Origin: Bartonella schoenbuchensis R1
GTDB lineage: Bacteria; Pseudomonadota; Alphaproteobacteria; Rhizobiales; Rhizobiaceae
NCBI RefSeq assembly: GCF_002022685.1
Contig: NZ_CP019789.1
Span: 62,001-126,000 of the forward strand
Length of the DNA: 64,000 nucleotides
Direction: 5' to 3'
In this document: piece by piece, positions 9,262 to 20,833 of the stretch
Layout: each line of letters opens with the position of its first letter
Numbering within the stretch: the first letter of the stretch is position 1
The notes under the pieces: generated by a model
What the model saw: only the letters and a program-made list of their open reading frames with translations
The model's database searches: none
What the model was told of the DNA's origin: nothing
Made by a program: the position numbers and the translations under genes

Positions 9262-10162
9262 AGCTTCTTAGACCTTTCTATCGCTGTGGCAGAGAATCGC
9301 CCATAGCTCTTATATGAGAGTTCATATTTTTTTTGCAAAACAAATATGGTACAAATTGTAGCAAAGTAAAATACATTTCGTCTTAATGGTAAAGACTATT
9401 TTTTCTTTGCAGTTTTGTAATGCGTTTTTGCTTAGTTAGGATTCCCTCGCTTAGTGTAGGTTTTCATTGAGGCGTTTTTTACAAAATCTACCATTGTTTG
9501 TGTCAAAGAAGTGAAAGAGCTCATTTTTAATGGTTGGAGTTTATAAAGTGCACCTAATCTATTTTTACAGTATGGTGATATAGGGGGAACAGGTGCGCTA
9601 TTAAAGATACGCTGTTATTGTACGAAAGAAAATTATAAGAGGATTTTAAATTTTTCTAAAATTAGTCAATTAATATAGGCAATTATAAACAAAAAGAAAA
9701 CAACCTTAAAGCTGTACTTAATAATTTTCAGTTTGGTACAGAAAAAATCGATTTTAGATTGAAAATTGTGAAATTGTTTTGAGCAAAGAAGTTCAAGATT
9801 AAAGAAACATTTGAAGGAGTGGTTTTAATCGTTAATAATTCGTATGGTGTTTTTTCTGTTAATGTTTACCAATCTGATCGTAAGATTACAAATCTATTGC
9901 TGTACAAGGTTTAAAAAACTAAAAAAGTTTTATAGAAAAAGGCTAAAATACATTTGTATTTGAAACCAATGAACCAATGTCAAGGCCGCTTGATGAATTA
10001 CTTTGAACAATACTTATATATTGCTGACATTGGCCAAATATGATAAATAAGAGTGGTGGGAGACTCTCTATTTTTATGATAGATTATAGACCATTAATAG
10101 TGTTTAAGAAAAATTGAAAAGCGTACCCTACTCTTATCGTATCATATGGTTTTTGTAAGAGT
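9262..10162. other. Gene-free region upstream of batR
   Basis: About 900 AT-rich bases between the batRS promoter side and the copper-chaperone stop. No open frame of useful length and no RNA gene was recognised. The batR promoter must lie at its left end, but no convincing -35/-10 pair stood out. Confidence 0.6.
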
Positions 10163-10687
10163 TTAGTGAGAGGTATGTGGCTTAGAAGATGATGTTACTC
10201 CTATAGCATCTACGAAAAAGTCAACATTAATTGCTCCAGCTTTCTCAAATGTTAACTTTGCATTGATTTTATTGCCTTGTTGAAATGGCTGTGAAAGCCC
10301 TATAAACATGATATGATTGCCACCAGGTTTCAATATGATTTCACCATTGCCGGGAATTTCAATGCCATTGGACAGTTTTTTCATTTGCATAATATTGTTA
10401 ACTGCTGCCATGGAGTGAATTTCTGTTTCTTGTACTCCGTCCATTGAAATAGCAATTAACCGATCGGGGGTATTGCCGTGATTAATAATATGGAGATAAC
10501 CGCTGCCAACTTTTGCACTTTTAGGCGTTTCTCGTGTCCAAGGGTAAATGATTTCTAACTCGCCAAGTTTGTATTGGTTAACATTTGCAATTGCAGGTAG
10601 AGCTATAAAGGCAGAAATAAGAGTATACAAGATGCAGGTGATAATAGTTTTAAATGCATATTGTGTAGAGGTAGTGTGTGTGTCCAT
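10163..10687 (-). CDS. Periplasmic copper chaperone, PCu(A)C family
   Basis: Secreted copper(I)-binding protein of the PCu(A)C/DUF461 family, which delivers copper to cytochrome c oxidase. The second ATG (10687) is chosen because GGAGAG sits a few bases before it, inside the first four codons of the longer frame. The protein has 174 residues. A signal peptide is evident (hydrophobic core about residues 14-33, ending near ALPAIAN). The copper ligands follow the family pattern: EIHSM, a Met in NIMQM, then PGGNHIMFIG with the H-x-M pair. It appears monocistronic. An inverted repeat lies about 70 bases upstream of the start. Confidence 0.88.
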   Translation of the reverse strand: MDTHTTSTQYAFKTIITCILYTLISAFIALPAIANVNQYKLGELEIIYPWTRETPKSAKVGSGYLHIINHGNTPDRLIAISMDGVQETEIHSMAAVNNIMQMKKLSNGIEIPGNGEIILKPGGNHIMFIGLSQPFQQGNKINAKLTFEKAGAINVDFFVDAIGVTSSSKPHTSH

Positions 10688-10753
10688 AAAACTCTCCATT
10701 TTGGGGTGGTAGGTGTCGCCATTGGTTTATTTTTAGTTTATTAAACTCATATT

Positions 10754-10769
10754 AATTGTAAGTACAATT
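10754..10769. promoter_or_regulatory. Inverted repeat upstream of the copper chaperone
   Basis: AATTGTA-AG-TACAATT, two perfect 7-base arms with a 2-base centre, about 67-82 bases before the start codon at 10687. The position suits an operator. The regulator is unknown. Confidence 0.35.
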
Positions 10770-11472
10770 CTTACGCATATTAATAAAAGGTAATATTGCA
10801 CAAATTATGTTGGTATGAATGATTAAGAAAAAGGGTACATGCGTATATTGGTTAAAGAAATGAGAAAAGTTCAAGATGCTCAGAGAGAAAATATGTTAGG
10901 GAGTACATAAGAATTAAGAATTTCACTTCATTTGAAAATTGAGTTTAATTTTATAAGTGATGCAGAAATACTTATGTGTAGCAATTAAGTCTGATTTATT
11001 GCAACCAATATAAAGTTTATTTAGTGCGATTGGAAATATTTGAGTAAACTTATTGTGCATGAAGGATATTTTTACAAACTTTTCCTTGAATATTTTTAGT
11101 CACTATGAGAAATAAAGGTTAAGGAAAAGTGGAATAATCATTCTTATTCCTTCAAGTTTTATGGGCGTAATTTACAGCTTTGTGAGAGATATGCTATTGT
11201 ACTTGTCTTAGTTGTAGAAATATATTTTAGCGAAGATATTAAAAGTACGAATGCTTATTTTAAAGAAAATTTTTATTTTAGAAATGTTTCTCTCGTTATT
11301 CTCTTGTAGGGGTAAAAAGCTGTTCTTATATACCAGCTAACAAGACTTGTTATGATTTTCAAGTTATCGTTTATAGTGTTGAAATCAAAAGCAGGCTTTA
11401 AATGTGATAAGGAGCTGTCTTGGAAAGATGCTTGATAAAGGTTTAGGCAGCTTGCTGAATGGAGATTAAAAT
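10770..11472. other. dnaK upstream region
   Basis: About 700 bases without a credible gene; the minus-strand frame at 11273-11479 overlaps the dnaK start and looks accidental. A possible heat-shock or vegetative promoter is CTTGTTA (11346-11352) followed by TTATAG (11371-11376). This is tentative. No CIRCE repeat is present. GGAGA (11461-11465) precedes the dnaK ATG by 7 bases. Confidence 0.4.
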
Positions 11473-13368
11473 ATGGCAAAAGTAATTGGTATTGATTTGG
11501 GGACGACCAACTCCTGTGTTGCTGTCATGGATGGCAAAAATGCGAAGGTCATTGAAAATTCAGAAGGGGCACGGACCACACCTTCTGTTGTTGCCTTTAC
11601 CGATAATGGTGAGCGGCTTGTTGGGCAACCTGCTAAACGGCAAGCGGTTACCAACCCTGAAGGAACGGTTTTTGCGGTTAAACGTCTAATTGGGCGCCGC
11701 TTTGATGATCCTATGGTTGAAAAAGATAAAGTGCTTGTGCCTTATAAAATTGTTAAAGGTGACAATGGTGATGCATGGGTTGAGGAAGTAGGAAAGAAAT
11801 ATTCTCCATCGCAGATTTCTGCAATGATTTTGCAAAAAATGAAAGAGACCGCAGAATCTTATTTAGGTGAAAAGGTTGAGCAGGCGGTTATTACTGTTCC
11901 TGCCTATTTTAATGATGCGCAACGTCAAGCGACTAAAGATGCTGGTAAAATTGCTGGGCTTGAAGTTTTGCGAATCATTAATGAACCCACAGCTGCTGCT
12001 TTAGCTTATGGTTTAGATAAAAAGGACGGTAAAACTATTGCAGTTTATGACCTTGGGGGTGGTACATTTGATATTTCTGTTCTTGAAATTGGAGATGGTG
12101 TTTTTGAAGTTAAGTCAACCAATGGAGATACATTCTTAGGTGGTGAAGACTTCGATATGCGCTTGGTTAGCTATTTTTCGGATGAATTCAAGAAAGAACA
12201 TGGAATTGATCTGAAAAATGATAAATTGGCTTTACAGCGCTTGAAAGAAGCAGCGGAGAAAGCAAAGATCGAGCTATCTTCTTCACAGCAGACTGAAGTT
12301 AATTTGCCATTTATTACAGCTGATCAATCTGGTCCTAAACACTTAACGATGAAATTAACCAGAGCGAAATTTGAATCGTTAGTAGAAGATTTGATTCAGC
12401 GCACTATTGAGCCTTGTAAAGCTGCATTGAAAGATGCGGGTTTAAGCGCTGGTGAAATTGATGAAGTCGTTTTGGTGGGTGGTATGACCCGTATGCCTAA
12501 AATTCAGGAAGTCGTACAAAGCTTCTTTGGTAAAGATCCACATAAAGGCGTTAATCCTGATGAAGTTGTGGCTATGGGTGCTGCTATTCAAGGGGGTGTA
12601 TTACAAGGTGATGTAAAAGATGTATTGCTCTTAGATGTTACACCTTTATCTTTGGGTATTGAAACATTAGGTGGGGTATTTACACGTCTAATTGAACGCA
12701 ATACCACTATTCCGACTAAAAAATCGCAAACTTTTTCAACAGCTGATGACAATCAAAATGCTGTTACTATTCGTGTTTTCCAAGGTGAACGCGAGATGGC
12801 TAGTGATAACAAATTATTAGCTCAATTTGACCTTGTTGGTATTCCACCGGCACCACGTGGTGTTCCTCAGATTGAGGTCACTTTTGATATTGATGCAAAT
12901 GGTATTGTGAATGTTTCTGCCAAGGATAAAGGTACTGGTAAGGAACATCAGATTCGCATTCAAGCATCGGGTGGTCTGAGTGATGCTGACATTGAAAATA
13001 TGGTCAAAGATGCAGAAGCGCATGCTGCTGAAGATAAAAAGCGTCGTGAAAGTGTTGAAACGAGAAATCAGGCAGAAGCTCTTGTCCATTCAACTGAAAA
13101 ATCTTTAGCTGAATATGGTGATAAGGTATCGCCTGAAGATAAAGGTCAGATTGAGACAGCAATGGCTGATTTAAAGACTGCACTTGAAGGTACTGATACT
13201 GAAGAAGTAACAGTGAAGATGCAAAAATTAGCAGAAGTTAGCATGAAGCTTGGACAAGCTATGTATGAGGCTTCAGAAACAGAAGCAAAGACTGATGCTG
13301 AAACAGATACAAAAAATGATGATGTTGTGGACGCTGATTTTGAAGAAGTTAATGATCAAAAGAAATAG
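11473..13368 (+). CDS. dnaK: Molecular chaperone DnaK (Hsp70)
   Basis: ATP-dependent chaperone that binds exposed hydrophobic peptides. It acts with DnaJ (next gene) and GrpE (4497). The protein has 631 residues. The ATPase domain starts with [13 protein letters not shown] and has [12 protein letters not shown] near residue 170 and VGGMTRMP near 335. A linker ([15 protein letters not shown]) leads to the substrate-binding domain, and the lid ends in an acidic tail, [10 protein letters not shown], typical of bacterial DnaK. GGAGA precedes the ATG. It is followed by a strong terminator before dnaJ, so the two genes can be transcribed separately. Confidence 0.98.
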   Translation: MAKVIGIDLGTTNSCVAVMDGKNAKVIENSEGARTTPSVVAFTDNGERLVGQPAKRQAVTNPEGTVFAVKRLIGRRFDDPMVEKDKVLVPYKIVKGDNGDAWVEEVGKKYSPSQISAMILQKMKETAESYLGEKVEQAVITVPAYFNDAQRQATKDAGKIAGLEVLRIINEPTAAALAYGLDKKDGKTIAVYDLGGGTFDISVLEIGDGVFEVKSTNGDTFLGGEDFDMRLVSYFSDEFKKEHGIDLKNDKLALQRLKEAAEKAKIELSSSQQTEVNLPFITADQSGPKHLTMKLTRAKFESLVEDLIQRTIEPCKAALKDAGLSAGEIDEVVLVGGMTRMPKIQEVVQSFFGKDPHKGVNPDEVVAMGAAIQGGVLQGDVKDVLLLDVTPLSLGIETLGGVFTRLIERNTTIPTKKSQTFSTADDNQNAVTIRVFQGEREMASDNKLLAQFDLVGIPPAPRGVPQIEVTFDIDANGIVNVSAKDKGTGKEHQIRIQASGGLSDADIENMVKDAEAHAAEDKKRRESVETRNQAEALVHSTEKSLAEYGDKVSPEDKGQIETAMADLKTALEGTDTEEVTVKMQKLAEVSMKLGQAMYEASETEAKTDAETDTKNDDVVDADFEEVNDQKK

Positions 13369-13395
13369 TTGAAGCAAATGTATTTATAAGTTAAT

Positions 13396-13430
13396 AAACC
13401 CGGCCTGTGAAATATAAGGCTGGGTTTTGT
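13396..13430 (+). terminator. Rho-independent terminator after dnaK
   Basis: AAACCCGGCCT (13396-13406) pairs with AGGCTGGGTTT (13417-13427): 11 pairs including one G-T, loop of 10, then a short T-rich stretch. It lies 28 bases after the dnaK stop and would limit read-through into dnaJ. Confidence 0.85.
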
Positions 13431-13525
13431 TATTTAGGAGCAAGTTTATAACTTTGTTACTTAAAGAATGTAGATTAAAACAAATATTATCTTGAGATGG
13501 ATGACGGAAAATTTATCAGGAATAC

Positions 13526-14659
13526 ATGATGAAAGTTGATTATTATGAAATTCTCGGCGTAACGCGTGGATGTGATGATAAAAAGCTGAAATCTGCTTTT
13601 CGTAAGCTGGCAATGCAATATCATCCTGATCGTAATCCAGGGGATAAAGAAGCAGAACAAAAATTCAAAGAAATTGGCGAAGCCTATGAAGTTCTAAAAG
13701 ATCCTCAAAAGCGGGCTGCTTATGATCGATTTGGTCATGCCGCTTTTGAAAATGGTGGTCGTGAAGGGGTTAGTCCGTTTGGTGGTGGATTTGCTGATAT
13801 TTTTGAAGATTTCTTTGGTGAAATCATGGGCGGTGGACATCGTAAACGTAGTGATGGACGTGAACGTGGTGCAGACCTAAGTTATAATATGGAGGTGACA
13901 TTAGAAGAAGCATTTGCAGGTAAAACGGCGCAAATTAATATTCCCAGTTCCATTATGTGTGATGTTTGCGAGGGATCGGGTGCAAAAAAAGGCTCCAAGC
14001 CACAAACTTGTGGCACTTGTTATGGGGCTGGGCGTGTGCGTGCTTCGCAAGGCTTTTTTTCTATTGAACGAACATGTCCACTTTGTCATGGCCGTGGTGA
14101 AATTATTACAGACCCATGTTCAAAATGCCATGGTACAAGACGGGTGGAAGCAAACCGTTCGTTGCGTGTCAATATTCCAGCGGGTATTGAAGATGGTACT
14201 CGTGTTCGTCTTTCTGGCGAAGGTGATGCTGGAACTCGTGGGGGTCCTGCGGGTGATCTTTATATTTTTCTTTCCATTAAACCGCATGAATTTTTTCAGC
14301 GGGATGGAGCAGATCTTCATTGCCGTGTGCCTATTTCGATGATTACGGCTGTGTTAGGGGGAGAGTTTGAGGTTTCTGATCTTAATGGTGTCAAAGCCCG
14401 AGTGAAGGTTCCAGAAGGTACACAAAATGGGCATCAATTCCGCCTTAAAGGTAAAGGAATGCCTATATTACGCCAACAAACAAGGGGTGATCTTTATATA
14501 CATATCACTATTGAAACACCGCAAAAATTGACGCAAAAACAACGTGAATTATTGCAAGAATTTGATAAGCTTTCCAACCATGAAAATTCACCGCAATCAC
14601 ACGGTTTTTTTTCACGTATGAAAGAGTTTTTTGAAAATATTGCTGGTCAAAATTCATAA
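13526..14659 (+). CDS. dnaJ: Co-chaperone DnaJ (Hsp40)
   Basis: Stimulates DnaK ATPase and delivers substrates. The J-domain (about 1-70) has the essential HPD motif in [11 protein letters not shown] Gly/Phe-rich linker follows. The zinc region has all four C-x2-C-x-G-x-G-type repeats: [24 protein letters not shown] and CSKCHGTR. The C-terminal substrate-binding domains follow. Two consecutive ATG codons (13526, 13529) follow CAGG. The family usually begins MKVDYYE, so the second may be the real start, which would make the protein 376 rather than 377 residues. Confidence 0.97.
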   Translation: MMKVDYYEILGVTRGCDDKKLKSAFRKLAMQYHPDRNPGDKEAEQKFKEIGEAYEVLKDPQKRAAYDRFGHAAFENGGREGVSPFGGGFADIFEDFFGEIMGGGHRKRSDGRERGADLSYNMEVTLEEAFAGKTAQINIPSSIMCDVCEGSGAKKGSKPQTCGTCYGAGRVRASQGFFSIERTCPLCHGRGEIITDPCSKCHGTRRVEANRSLRVNIPAGIEDGTRVRLSGEGDAGTRGGPAGDLYIFLSIKPHEFFQRDGADLHCRVPISMITAVLGGEFEVSDLNGVKARVKVPEGTQNGHQFRLKGKGMPILRQQTRGDLYIHITIETPQKLTQKQRELLQEFDKLSNHENSPQSHGFFSRMKEFFENIAGQNS

Positions 14660-15844
14660 AATAGACATAAGCAAGGAACGACAAAAAATACACACGAATG
14701 TTTTTGCAATAAATCTGTCTACATATTCTTAAATCAGGTAACCTAACAGGTTTTTCTTTAAGTATAATCTCTAAAATACCTATAGAGGATGGTTTTAGAA
14801 AATATAAGAATAGTCAATCCTCTGCCTGAGGTTAAGGACGATAAACATAGCTTCATTAAGATTTATGTATAAAATACTTTTCATTGGACGCAATCAGAGT
14901 AATCATTAACTATAGATTTCATGCATCTGTTCTTCAGTTTTTTGTCGTTCCTACAGTATGAAAAGATTGCAAGTTGGTTGCAAAATTTCAATATATTCAA
15001 CGTTTTTTGTCATATGTTTTGTAAAATATAATAGAAAAACTCAAATCACATTTGATTTTTTTGTTTGAAAGAAAATTTTTGTTTTACAGCAATGATAGTT
15101 GAGTAATTTAAATTTCAGTAGCTTGTAAAGCTATGGATTGTGAGAGAAAAATAACGAATAAGTTTCAATATTGCACAATGATGATAATTAATTTTATTGG
15201 AAACTTATTAAGGTGCATCATAATTTGACAGTTAATTCTTCAAAAAGGATAGAGCGGATTGGGCCAATATGGTACAGATTATGATAAAAGTAAAACCCTT
15301 AAAAGATGGGCATAGAGACCAAAATACAATCGCCTTTATGAATGTTTAACTTTTATGCAGAAATTGCTAAGGTTTGGATTCCATTAAACAATGTTTAATT
15401 AGTGATAATAATACATTTATGTATTAGAGATTATTACACTTATCAAGTTGTTCCATTTACTAAAGGTATGGCAATTAATTGCATTATAGAAAAATATATT
15501 TTCTCCATAAAACCATTGATTTTTTACAACCTATTTTGTTAAAGCGTTATTGTGTAGTTTAATCAGTAATTATATAGCATTTCCCAAAGGGTTTTCTATA
15601 TTATCTTAGCACTTTTGATAAAGTAAGATTATAAAGTGGTAATATTTTTTTGTTCCTCTTTTTTAAACACTCCAGTGTCAATAATTGCTTAAGATGCATT
15701 TATCTAGTTTCGTTTGTTTTAAACGCAATTTTGGAAAAAATCAGATGATTTTTAAGGAGTTGAATAAAAAATGTATTTCAAATCTGTTTTCATTTTCCCT
15801 AAATTTTATAAAAGAGGGCAAAAAATGATGAGGAGACTCTTTTA
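14660..15844. other. Long gene-free region between dnaJ and argB
   Basis: Nearly 1.2 kb of AT-rich DNA. No open frame above 60 codons was supported, and no tRNA or clear terminator was recognised. In related Rhizobiales, engB, yidC and rnpA often precede argB; none was found. This may be decayed gene remnant. The end of the region provides the argB ribosome site. Confidence 0.55.
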
Positions 15845-16750
15845 ATGGGTGATATTGCAAATACTGCCGCAGATATTTTCGAAAAACAGGCAGCGTTTTT
15901 GTCATCTGCTTTGCCTTACATGCAAAAATATGAAAATAAAACGGTTGTTGTAAAATATGGCGGACATGCTATGGGTGATCCTGCTTTGGGGCAGGCATTT
16001 GCACGTGATATTGCTCTTTTGAAACAATCAGGCATTAATCCTGTTGTAGTTCACGGGGGTGGCCCTCAGATCGCTGAAATTTTGAGAAAAATGGGTATCG
16101 AATCGCGATTTGAAAATGGTTTACGCGTAACTGATGAAAAAATCGTTGAAGTAGTTGAGATGGTGTTAGCAGGCTCCATCAATAAGGAAATTGTAGCTCT
16201 TATCAATGCTGAAGGAGAGTGGGCAATTGGTCTTTGTGGTAAAGATGGCAATATGGTTTTTGCTGAAAAAGCTTATAAGACTATAATTGATCCTGAGTCA
16301 CATATTGAACGTGTTTTAGATTTAGGATTTGTTGGTGAACCTGTTGAAATTGACCGAACATTGCTGGATCTGTTAGCACGTTCTGAAATGATTCCGGTAC
16401 TTGCTCCGGTTGCTCCAGGCCGCGATGGTAAAACCTATAATATTAATGCTGATATTTTTGCTGGAGCAATTGCTGGTTCTTTAAAAGCTAAACGCCTTTT
16501 ATTTCTAACTGATGTTCCTGGTGTGTTGGATAAAAAGGGTAAAATTTTAAAAGAATTGACAATTTCTGAGGCTAAGCACCTTATCAAAGATGGAACAATT
16601 TCAGGTGGTATGATTCCAAAAGTAGAAACTTGTATTGAGGCTATTCAAAATGGCGTGGAAGGTGTAGTTATTTTAAATGGTAAAACACCTCATTCTGTTT
16701 TGCTTGAATTATTTACCGAACATGGGGTTGGGACGCTTATCGTTTCATAA
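15845..16750 (+). CDS. argB: Acetylglutamate kinase
   Basis: Phosphorylates N-acetyl-L-glutamate, the second committed step of arginine synthesis. The amino-acid-kinase fold motifs are visible: [11 protein letters not shown] near residue 40, VVHGGGPQI near 70, [10 protein letters not shown] and [11 protein letters not shown] in the middle, and SGGMIPKVE near 260. The length of 301 is normal for alphaproteobacterial ArgB. A good GAGGAGA lies 8-10 bases before the ATG. No other arginine gene is in the window. The EamA transporter gene follows 35 bases downstream and may be co-transcribed. Confidence 0.95.
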   Translation: MGDIANTAADIFEKQAAFLSSALPYMQKYENKTVVVKYGGHAMGDPALGQAFARDIALLKQSGINPVVVHGGGPQIAEILRKMGIESRFENGLRVTDEKIVEVVEMVLAGSINKEIVALINAEGEWAIGLCGKDGNMVFAEKAYKTIIDPESHIERVLDLGFVGEPVEIDRTLLDLLARSEMIPVLAPVAPGRDGKTYNINADIFAGAIAGSLKAKRLLFLTDVPGVLDKKGKILKELTISEAKHLIKDGTISGGMIPKVETCIEAIQNGVEGVVILNGKTPHSVLLELFTEHGVGTLIVS

Positions 16751-16785
16751 AATGTATCGGAATCAATTTAGGAATGGAACCTTTC

Positions 16786-17700
16786 ATGGCTGAGATGCAA
16801 CAATTGAGGCGTTTTTTATTCAGTAAACAAGAATTGGCATTATTTGCTGCGACAATACTTTGGGGTATTACATTTTTAATTATTCATATTGCAGTACAAT
16901 ATAGTGGGCCACTTTTTTTTGTGGGGTTTCGTTTCATTGTTGCGGCGTTCATATCTGGAATGATTTTTTGGCGCTCTATGAAAGGCGTAACCTTTTATGA
17001 AATTTTTGCTGGTATGAGCATCGGTTTGGGAATGTTTTTTGGTTATACTTTGCAAACAGCAGGGCTTCAAACTATTATCAGTAGTCAGTCAGCATTTATC
17101 ACTGCACTTTATGTGCCGATGGTTCCAATATTGCAATGGATTTTGTTTAAAAAGCCACCTCATTTTGCCAGTTGGATTGGTATTATTTTTGCTTTTGTCG
17201 GGCTTGTGTTGGTTTCGGGACAAGGGTTTAAAGGTATTAATTTTTCAAAAGGTGAAATTCTTACTTTGCTAGGAGCTTTAGCAATTGCTGGGGAAATTAT
17301 TCTCATTGGGCTTTTTGCAAATAAGGTTGATAGTCGGCGTATAACGGTTATACAATTATTTTTTGGTGGTGTTTTTTCATTTCTCTGTATGCCTTTAATG
17401 GGAGAAAATATTCCTGAATTTTCATGGGTTTGGCTAAATGTAGGTTTAAGTTTGGCTTTGATGAGTGCAGTAATCCAATTGACTATGAATTGGGCACAAA
17501 AATCTGTTTCACCTACCCGCGCAACACTCATTTATGCAGGTGAACCTGTTTGGGCTGGTATTGTTGGGCGTTTGGCTGGTGAGCGTTTGTCTGCTTCAGC
17601 TTTATTGGGTGGTTTATTTATTCTAATTGGGATTGTGATAGCTGAATTACAGCCTGCGCAATGGCGTAAAAAAGGCGCAGTGAATAAAAAAATCAATTAA
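16786..17700 (+). CDS. EamA/DMT-family membrane transporter
   Basis: Member of the drug/metabolite transporter superfamily, with about ten predicted membrane helices arranged as two EamA repeats (about residues 15-145 and 160-290). The substrate cannot be told from sequence; relatives export amino acids or other metabolites. The ATG at 16786 is preferred over 16774, because AGGA runs directly into the first ATG while TGGA sits at proper distance from the second. This gives 304 residues. It has a basic cytoplasmic tail. It lies just downstream of argB. Confidence 0.85.
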   Translation: MAEMQQLRRFLFSKQELALFAATILWGITFLIIHIAVQYSGPLFFVGFRFIVAAFISGMIFWRSMKGVTFYEIFAGMSIGLGMFFGYTLQTAGLQTIISSQSAFITALYVPMVPILQWILFKKPPHFASWIGIIFAFVGLVLVSGQGFKGINFSKGEILTLLGALAIAGEIILIGLFANKVDSRRITVIQLFFGGVFSFLCMPLMGENIPEFSWVWLNVGLSLALMSAVIQLTMNWAQKSVSPTRATLIYAGEPVWAGIVGRLAGERLSASALLGGLFILIGIVIAELQPAQWRKKGAVNKKIN

Positions 17701-17963
17701 CTTTTTCTTCTTAACAATTTTTATGACGATTTTGCTTGAGAGAGCTAGATTATTGAAAATGTTTAGAGTCTATAGTTGATAAAAACCAAAATAGAGAATT
17801 TCATATTGAGTAATTCTCATTGTGATTGAAGCAAATAAAAATTTAATCTTTGTTCAAGTTAATGGGGTTTTACGAACGATCTTCACCTCTATTCTTTTAA
17901 AGGTTTTCAAGAGTATATAATTGGTCTTTGCGTTTTGTTCTATTCTTTGCTAAATCGCCTTGT

Positions 17964-19769
17964 ATGACAATAGATCGCAATTATATCCGTAATTTTTCCA
18001 TTGTGGCACACATCGATCACGGAAAGTCAACTTTGGCTGACCGCTTGATTCAAATGACAGGTGGTCTTGAAACACGAGAGATGAAAGATCAAGTGCTCGA
18101 TTCTATGGATATTGAGCGCGAACGTGGGATTACTATTAAAGCGCAAACAGTACGTTTGCACTATAAAGCAAAAAATGGTGACACATATATCTTAAATCTT
18201 ATTGATACACCTGGGCATGTTGATTTTGCTTATGAAGTATCGCGTTCATTGGCGGCTTGTGAGGGTTCATTATTAGTAGTGGATGCAAGTCAGGGGGTAG
18301 AAGCACAAACATTAGCAAATGTTTATCAGGCCATTGATAATAATCACGAATTGGTTGTTGTGCTCAATAAGGTGGATCTTCCAGCTGCAGAGCCTGAACG
18401 AATTAAAGAGCAAATTGAAGATGTGGTCGGTATCGATGCATCTGGAGCGTTGGAAATATCGGCAAAAACAGGTTTAGGTGTTGTGGATGTTTTAGAAGCA
18501 ATTGTTATGCACCTACCTCCTCCCCACGTTGGCGATGTTACAAAACCACTAAAGGCAATGCTAGTTGATAGTTGGTATGATGTTTATCTTGGTGTTGTTG
18601 TTTTGGTGCGGGTAATTGATGGTGTGTTAAAAAAAGGTCAAACTATTCGTATGATGGGCACGGGAGCAAAATATCCCGTTGAACGAGTTGGAGTGTTCAC
18701 TCCAAAAATGATACAGGTTGATGAATTAGGACCAGGAGAGATCGGTTTTATAACTGCTTCTATTAAGGAAGTTGCAGATACGCGCGTTGGGGATACTATT
18801 ACTGAGGAACGCCGCCCTTGTGAAGATATGTTGCCTGGTTTTAAACCTGCTCAGCCGGTTGTCTTTTGTGGCCTTTTTCCAATTGATGCAGCTCATTTTG
18901 AAGATTTACGTGCAGCTATGGGGAAATTGCGCTTAAATGATGCGAGCTTTTCTTTTGAAATGGAAACATCGGCTGCTTTGGGTTTTGGTTTTCGTTGTGG
19001 CTTTTTAGGGCTGCTTCATCTTGAAATTATTCAAGAACGATTAGAGCGCGAATTTAATTTAGATTTAATTGCAACAGCACCTTCTGTTGTTTATCGCATG
19101 CATATGACTAATGGTTCTGTTGAGGAATTGCACAATCCAGCTGATATGCCTGATAGTATTAAAATTGTTTCCATTGAAGAGCCATGGATTCGCGCAACAA
19201 TTATGACACCTGATAATTATCTTGGAGCGATTTTAGAGCTTTGCCAAGAACGGCGTGGGGTACAAGTTGGTTTATCATATGTTGGGACGCGTGCCATAGT
19301 AACGTATGATTTACCTCTAAATGAGGTAGTTTTTGATTTTTATGATCGGTTAAAGTCAATTTCAAAGGGATATGCTTCTTTTGATTACCAGATGATTGAT
19401 TATTCTGAAGGTGATTTGGTTAAAATGTCTATTTTAGTCAATGGAGAACCTATTGACGCATTGTCAATGCTTGTACACCGCACTATAGCAGAAAAACGTG
19501 GGCGTTCTATGTGCGAAAAGCTTAAAGATCTTATTCCTCAACATATGTTTCAGATTCCAATTCAAGCAGCAATTGGTGGTAAAATTATTGCACGTGAAAC
19601 AATTCGTGCTTTACGCAAAGATGTGACAGCTAAATGTTATGGTGGTGACATTACCCGTAAACGCAAATTGTTAGAAAAACAAAAAGAAGGCAAAAAACGC
19701 ATGCGTCAGTTTGGGAAGGTAGAAATTCCACAGTCAGCCTTTATTCAAGCACTTAAAATGAATAAATAA
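17964..19769 (+). CDS. lepA: Elongation factor 4 (LepA)
   Basis: Ribosome-associated translational GTPase related to EF-G. Family work links it to translation initiation, ribosome assembly and stress. The GTPase domain carries G1 [10 protein letters not shown]3 DTPGH and G4 NKVD. EF-G-like domains II, III and V follow, with the LepA-specific C-terminal domain ([17 protein letters not shown]). A TTG-started frame opens at 17928, but the ATG at 17964 starts with [12 protein letters not shown], as in the family, giving 601 residues. It is convergent with dapD, with a shared hairpin between them. Confidence 0.96.
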   Translation: MTIDRNYIRNFSIVAHIDHGKSTLADRLIQMTGGLETREMKDQVLDSMDIERERGITIKAQTVRLHYKAKNGDTYILNLIDTPGHVDFAYEVSRSLAACEGSLLVVDASQGVEAQTLANVYQAIDNNHELVVVLNKVDLPAAEPERIKEQIEDVVGIDASGALEISAKTGLGVVDVLEAIVMHLPPPHVGDVTKPLKAMLVDSWYDVYLGVVVLVRVIDGVLKKGQTIRMMGTGAKYPVERVGVFTPKMIQVDELGPGEIGFITASIKEVADTRVGDTITEERRPCEDMLPGFKPAQPVVFCGLFPIDAAHFEDLRAAMGKLRLNDASFSFEMETSAALGFGFRCGFLGLLHLEIIQERLEREFNLDLIATAPSVVYRMHMTNGSVEELHNPADMPDSIKIVSIEEPWIRATIMTPDNYLGAILELCQERRGVQVGLSYVGTRAIVTYDLPLNEVVFDFYDRLKSISKGYASFDYQMIDYSEGDLVKMSILVNGEPIDALSMLVHRTIAEKRGRSMCEKLKDLIPQHMFQIPIQAAIGGKIIARETIRALRKDVTAKCYGGDITRKRKLLEKQKEGKKRMRQFGKVEIPQSAFIQALKMNK

Positions 19770-19772
19770 TTT

Positions 19773-19797
19773 AAAAAGGAAAGTGTTTGCCTTTTTT
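19773..19797. terminator. Bidirectional terminator between lepA and dapD
   Basis: AAAAAGG (19773-19779) pairs with CCTTTTT (19790-19796), extended by AAA/TTT across a bulged G, with a 3-base loop. The arms give a T-tract on both strands, so it can serve both convergent genes. Confidence 0.65.
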
Positions 19798-19849
19798 GAT
19801 TATTTTGTTTGATATAATGCTTGTCGAGAAAGATCTTTAAACAGTACTT

Positions 19850-20698
19850 TTAGTCGCGTAGGAGATCATTAATGGATGTTTTTTTCCGTGTTTTTTGATC
19901 GACTCGTTTGACAATGACAGCACAATAAAGGTTGGGACCTATTTCACCGTTGGGTAGTGGTTTTCCAGGAAGAGAGCCTGGAACAACAACTGAATAGGCT
20001 GGTACTTCACCTATAAAAATTTCACCTGTTGTACGGTCAATAATTTTTGTAGATTTTCCAATAAAAACTCCCATACCTAAAACAGCGCCTTCACGAATAA
20101 TGCAACCTTCAACTATTTCAGAACGTGCACCGATAAAACAATGATCTTCAATAATTGTTGGGCCTGCTTGCAGTGGTTCTAAAACGCCTCCAATGCCGAC
20201 ACCACCAGAAAGATGAACATGCTTACCAATTTGAGCACAAGAACCAACAGTAGTCCACGTATCAATCATTGTTCCTTCGTCTATATAGGCACCAAGGTTA
20301 ACAAAAGATGGCATTAAGATGACATTGGGCGCAATATAAGCAGAATGGCGTACAATCGCTCCAGGAACTGAGCGGAAATTGGCTTGTTTAAAATCATCTT
20401 CTTGCCATCCAGAAAATTTTGAAGGTATTTTATCCCACCAACATGATCCATTTGTTTCACCAGAAATGATGCGCATAGGATTGAGTTTAAACGATAGAAG
20501 AATAGCTTTTTTTAACCATTGATGAATATGCCATTGACCATCTTCTTGACGTTTTGCTACGCGGACTTCACCTTTGTCTAGAAGATTTAATGCGTGTTCA
20601 ACGCTGTCACGAATTTCACCTTTTGTAGAGGTATTAATAGAATCGATATTGTTAAATGCTTTTTCAATAATCGTTTCAAGTTGTGTAAGATTGGTCAT
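19850..20698 (-). CDS. dapD: Tetrahydrodipicolinate N-succinyltransferase
   Basis: Succinylates tetrahydrodipicolinate with succinyl-CoA, two steps before DapE in lysine/diaminopimelate synthesis. An N-terminal helical domain is followed by the left-handed beta-helix of hexapeptide repeats (about residues 105-250), including [26 protein letters not shown] and [11 protein letters not shown]. The frame is open from a TTG at 20719; the ATG at 20698 (MTNLTQLE) is chosen, with GGA upstream, giving 282 residues. It faces away from the LOG-family gene, with about 135 bases between for divergent promoters. Confidence 0.95.
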   Translation of the reverse strand: MTNLTQLETIIEKAFNNIDSINTSTKGEIRDSVEHALNLLDKGEVRVAKRQEDGQWHIHQWLKKAILLSFKLNPMRIISGETNGSCWWDKIPSKFSGWQEDDFKQANFRSVPGAIVRHSAYIAPNVILMPSFVNLGAYIDEGTMIDTWTTVGSCAQIGKHVHLSGGVGIGGVLEPLQAGPTIIEDHCFIGARSEIVEGCIIREGAVLGMGVFIGKSTKIIDRTTGEIFIGEVPAYSVVVPGSLPGKPLPNGEIGPNLYCAVIVKRVDQKTRKKTSINDLLRD

Positions 20699-20833
20699 TG
20701 CCAAAGTTCCATTAAGCAAGTTGAAAGCATAAAGATTTATTGTTTATGGCCTACGTGAAGAAATGTGTGTAGTCAATAAAAGGGTTTTAAAAGAGTGTAA
20801 CAGGTACAGGTATATAAAAAAGGCTATAAAAGA

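Noticed and set aside
11273..11479. Minus-strand frame over the dnaK start
   Set aside because: It overlaps dnaK, lacks a ribosome site and has no family resemblance.
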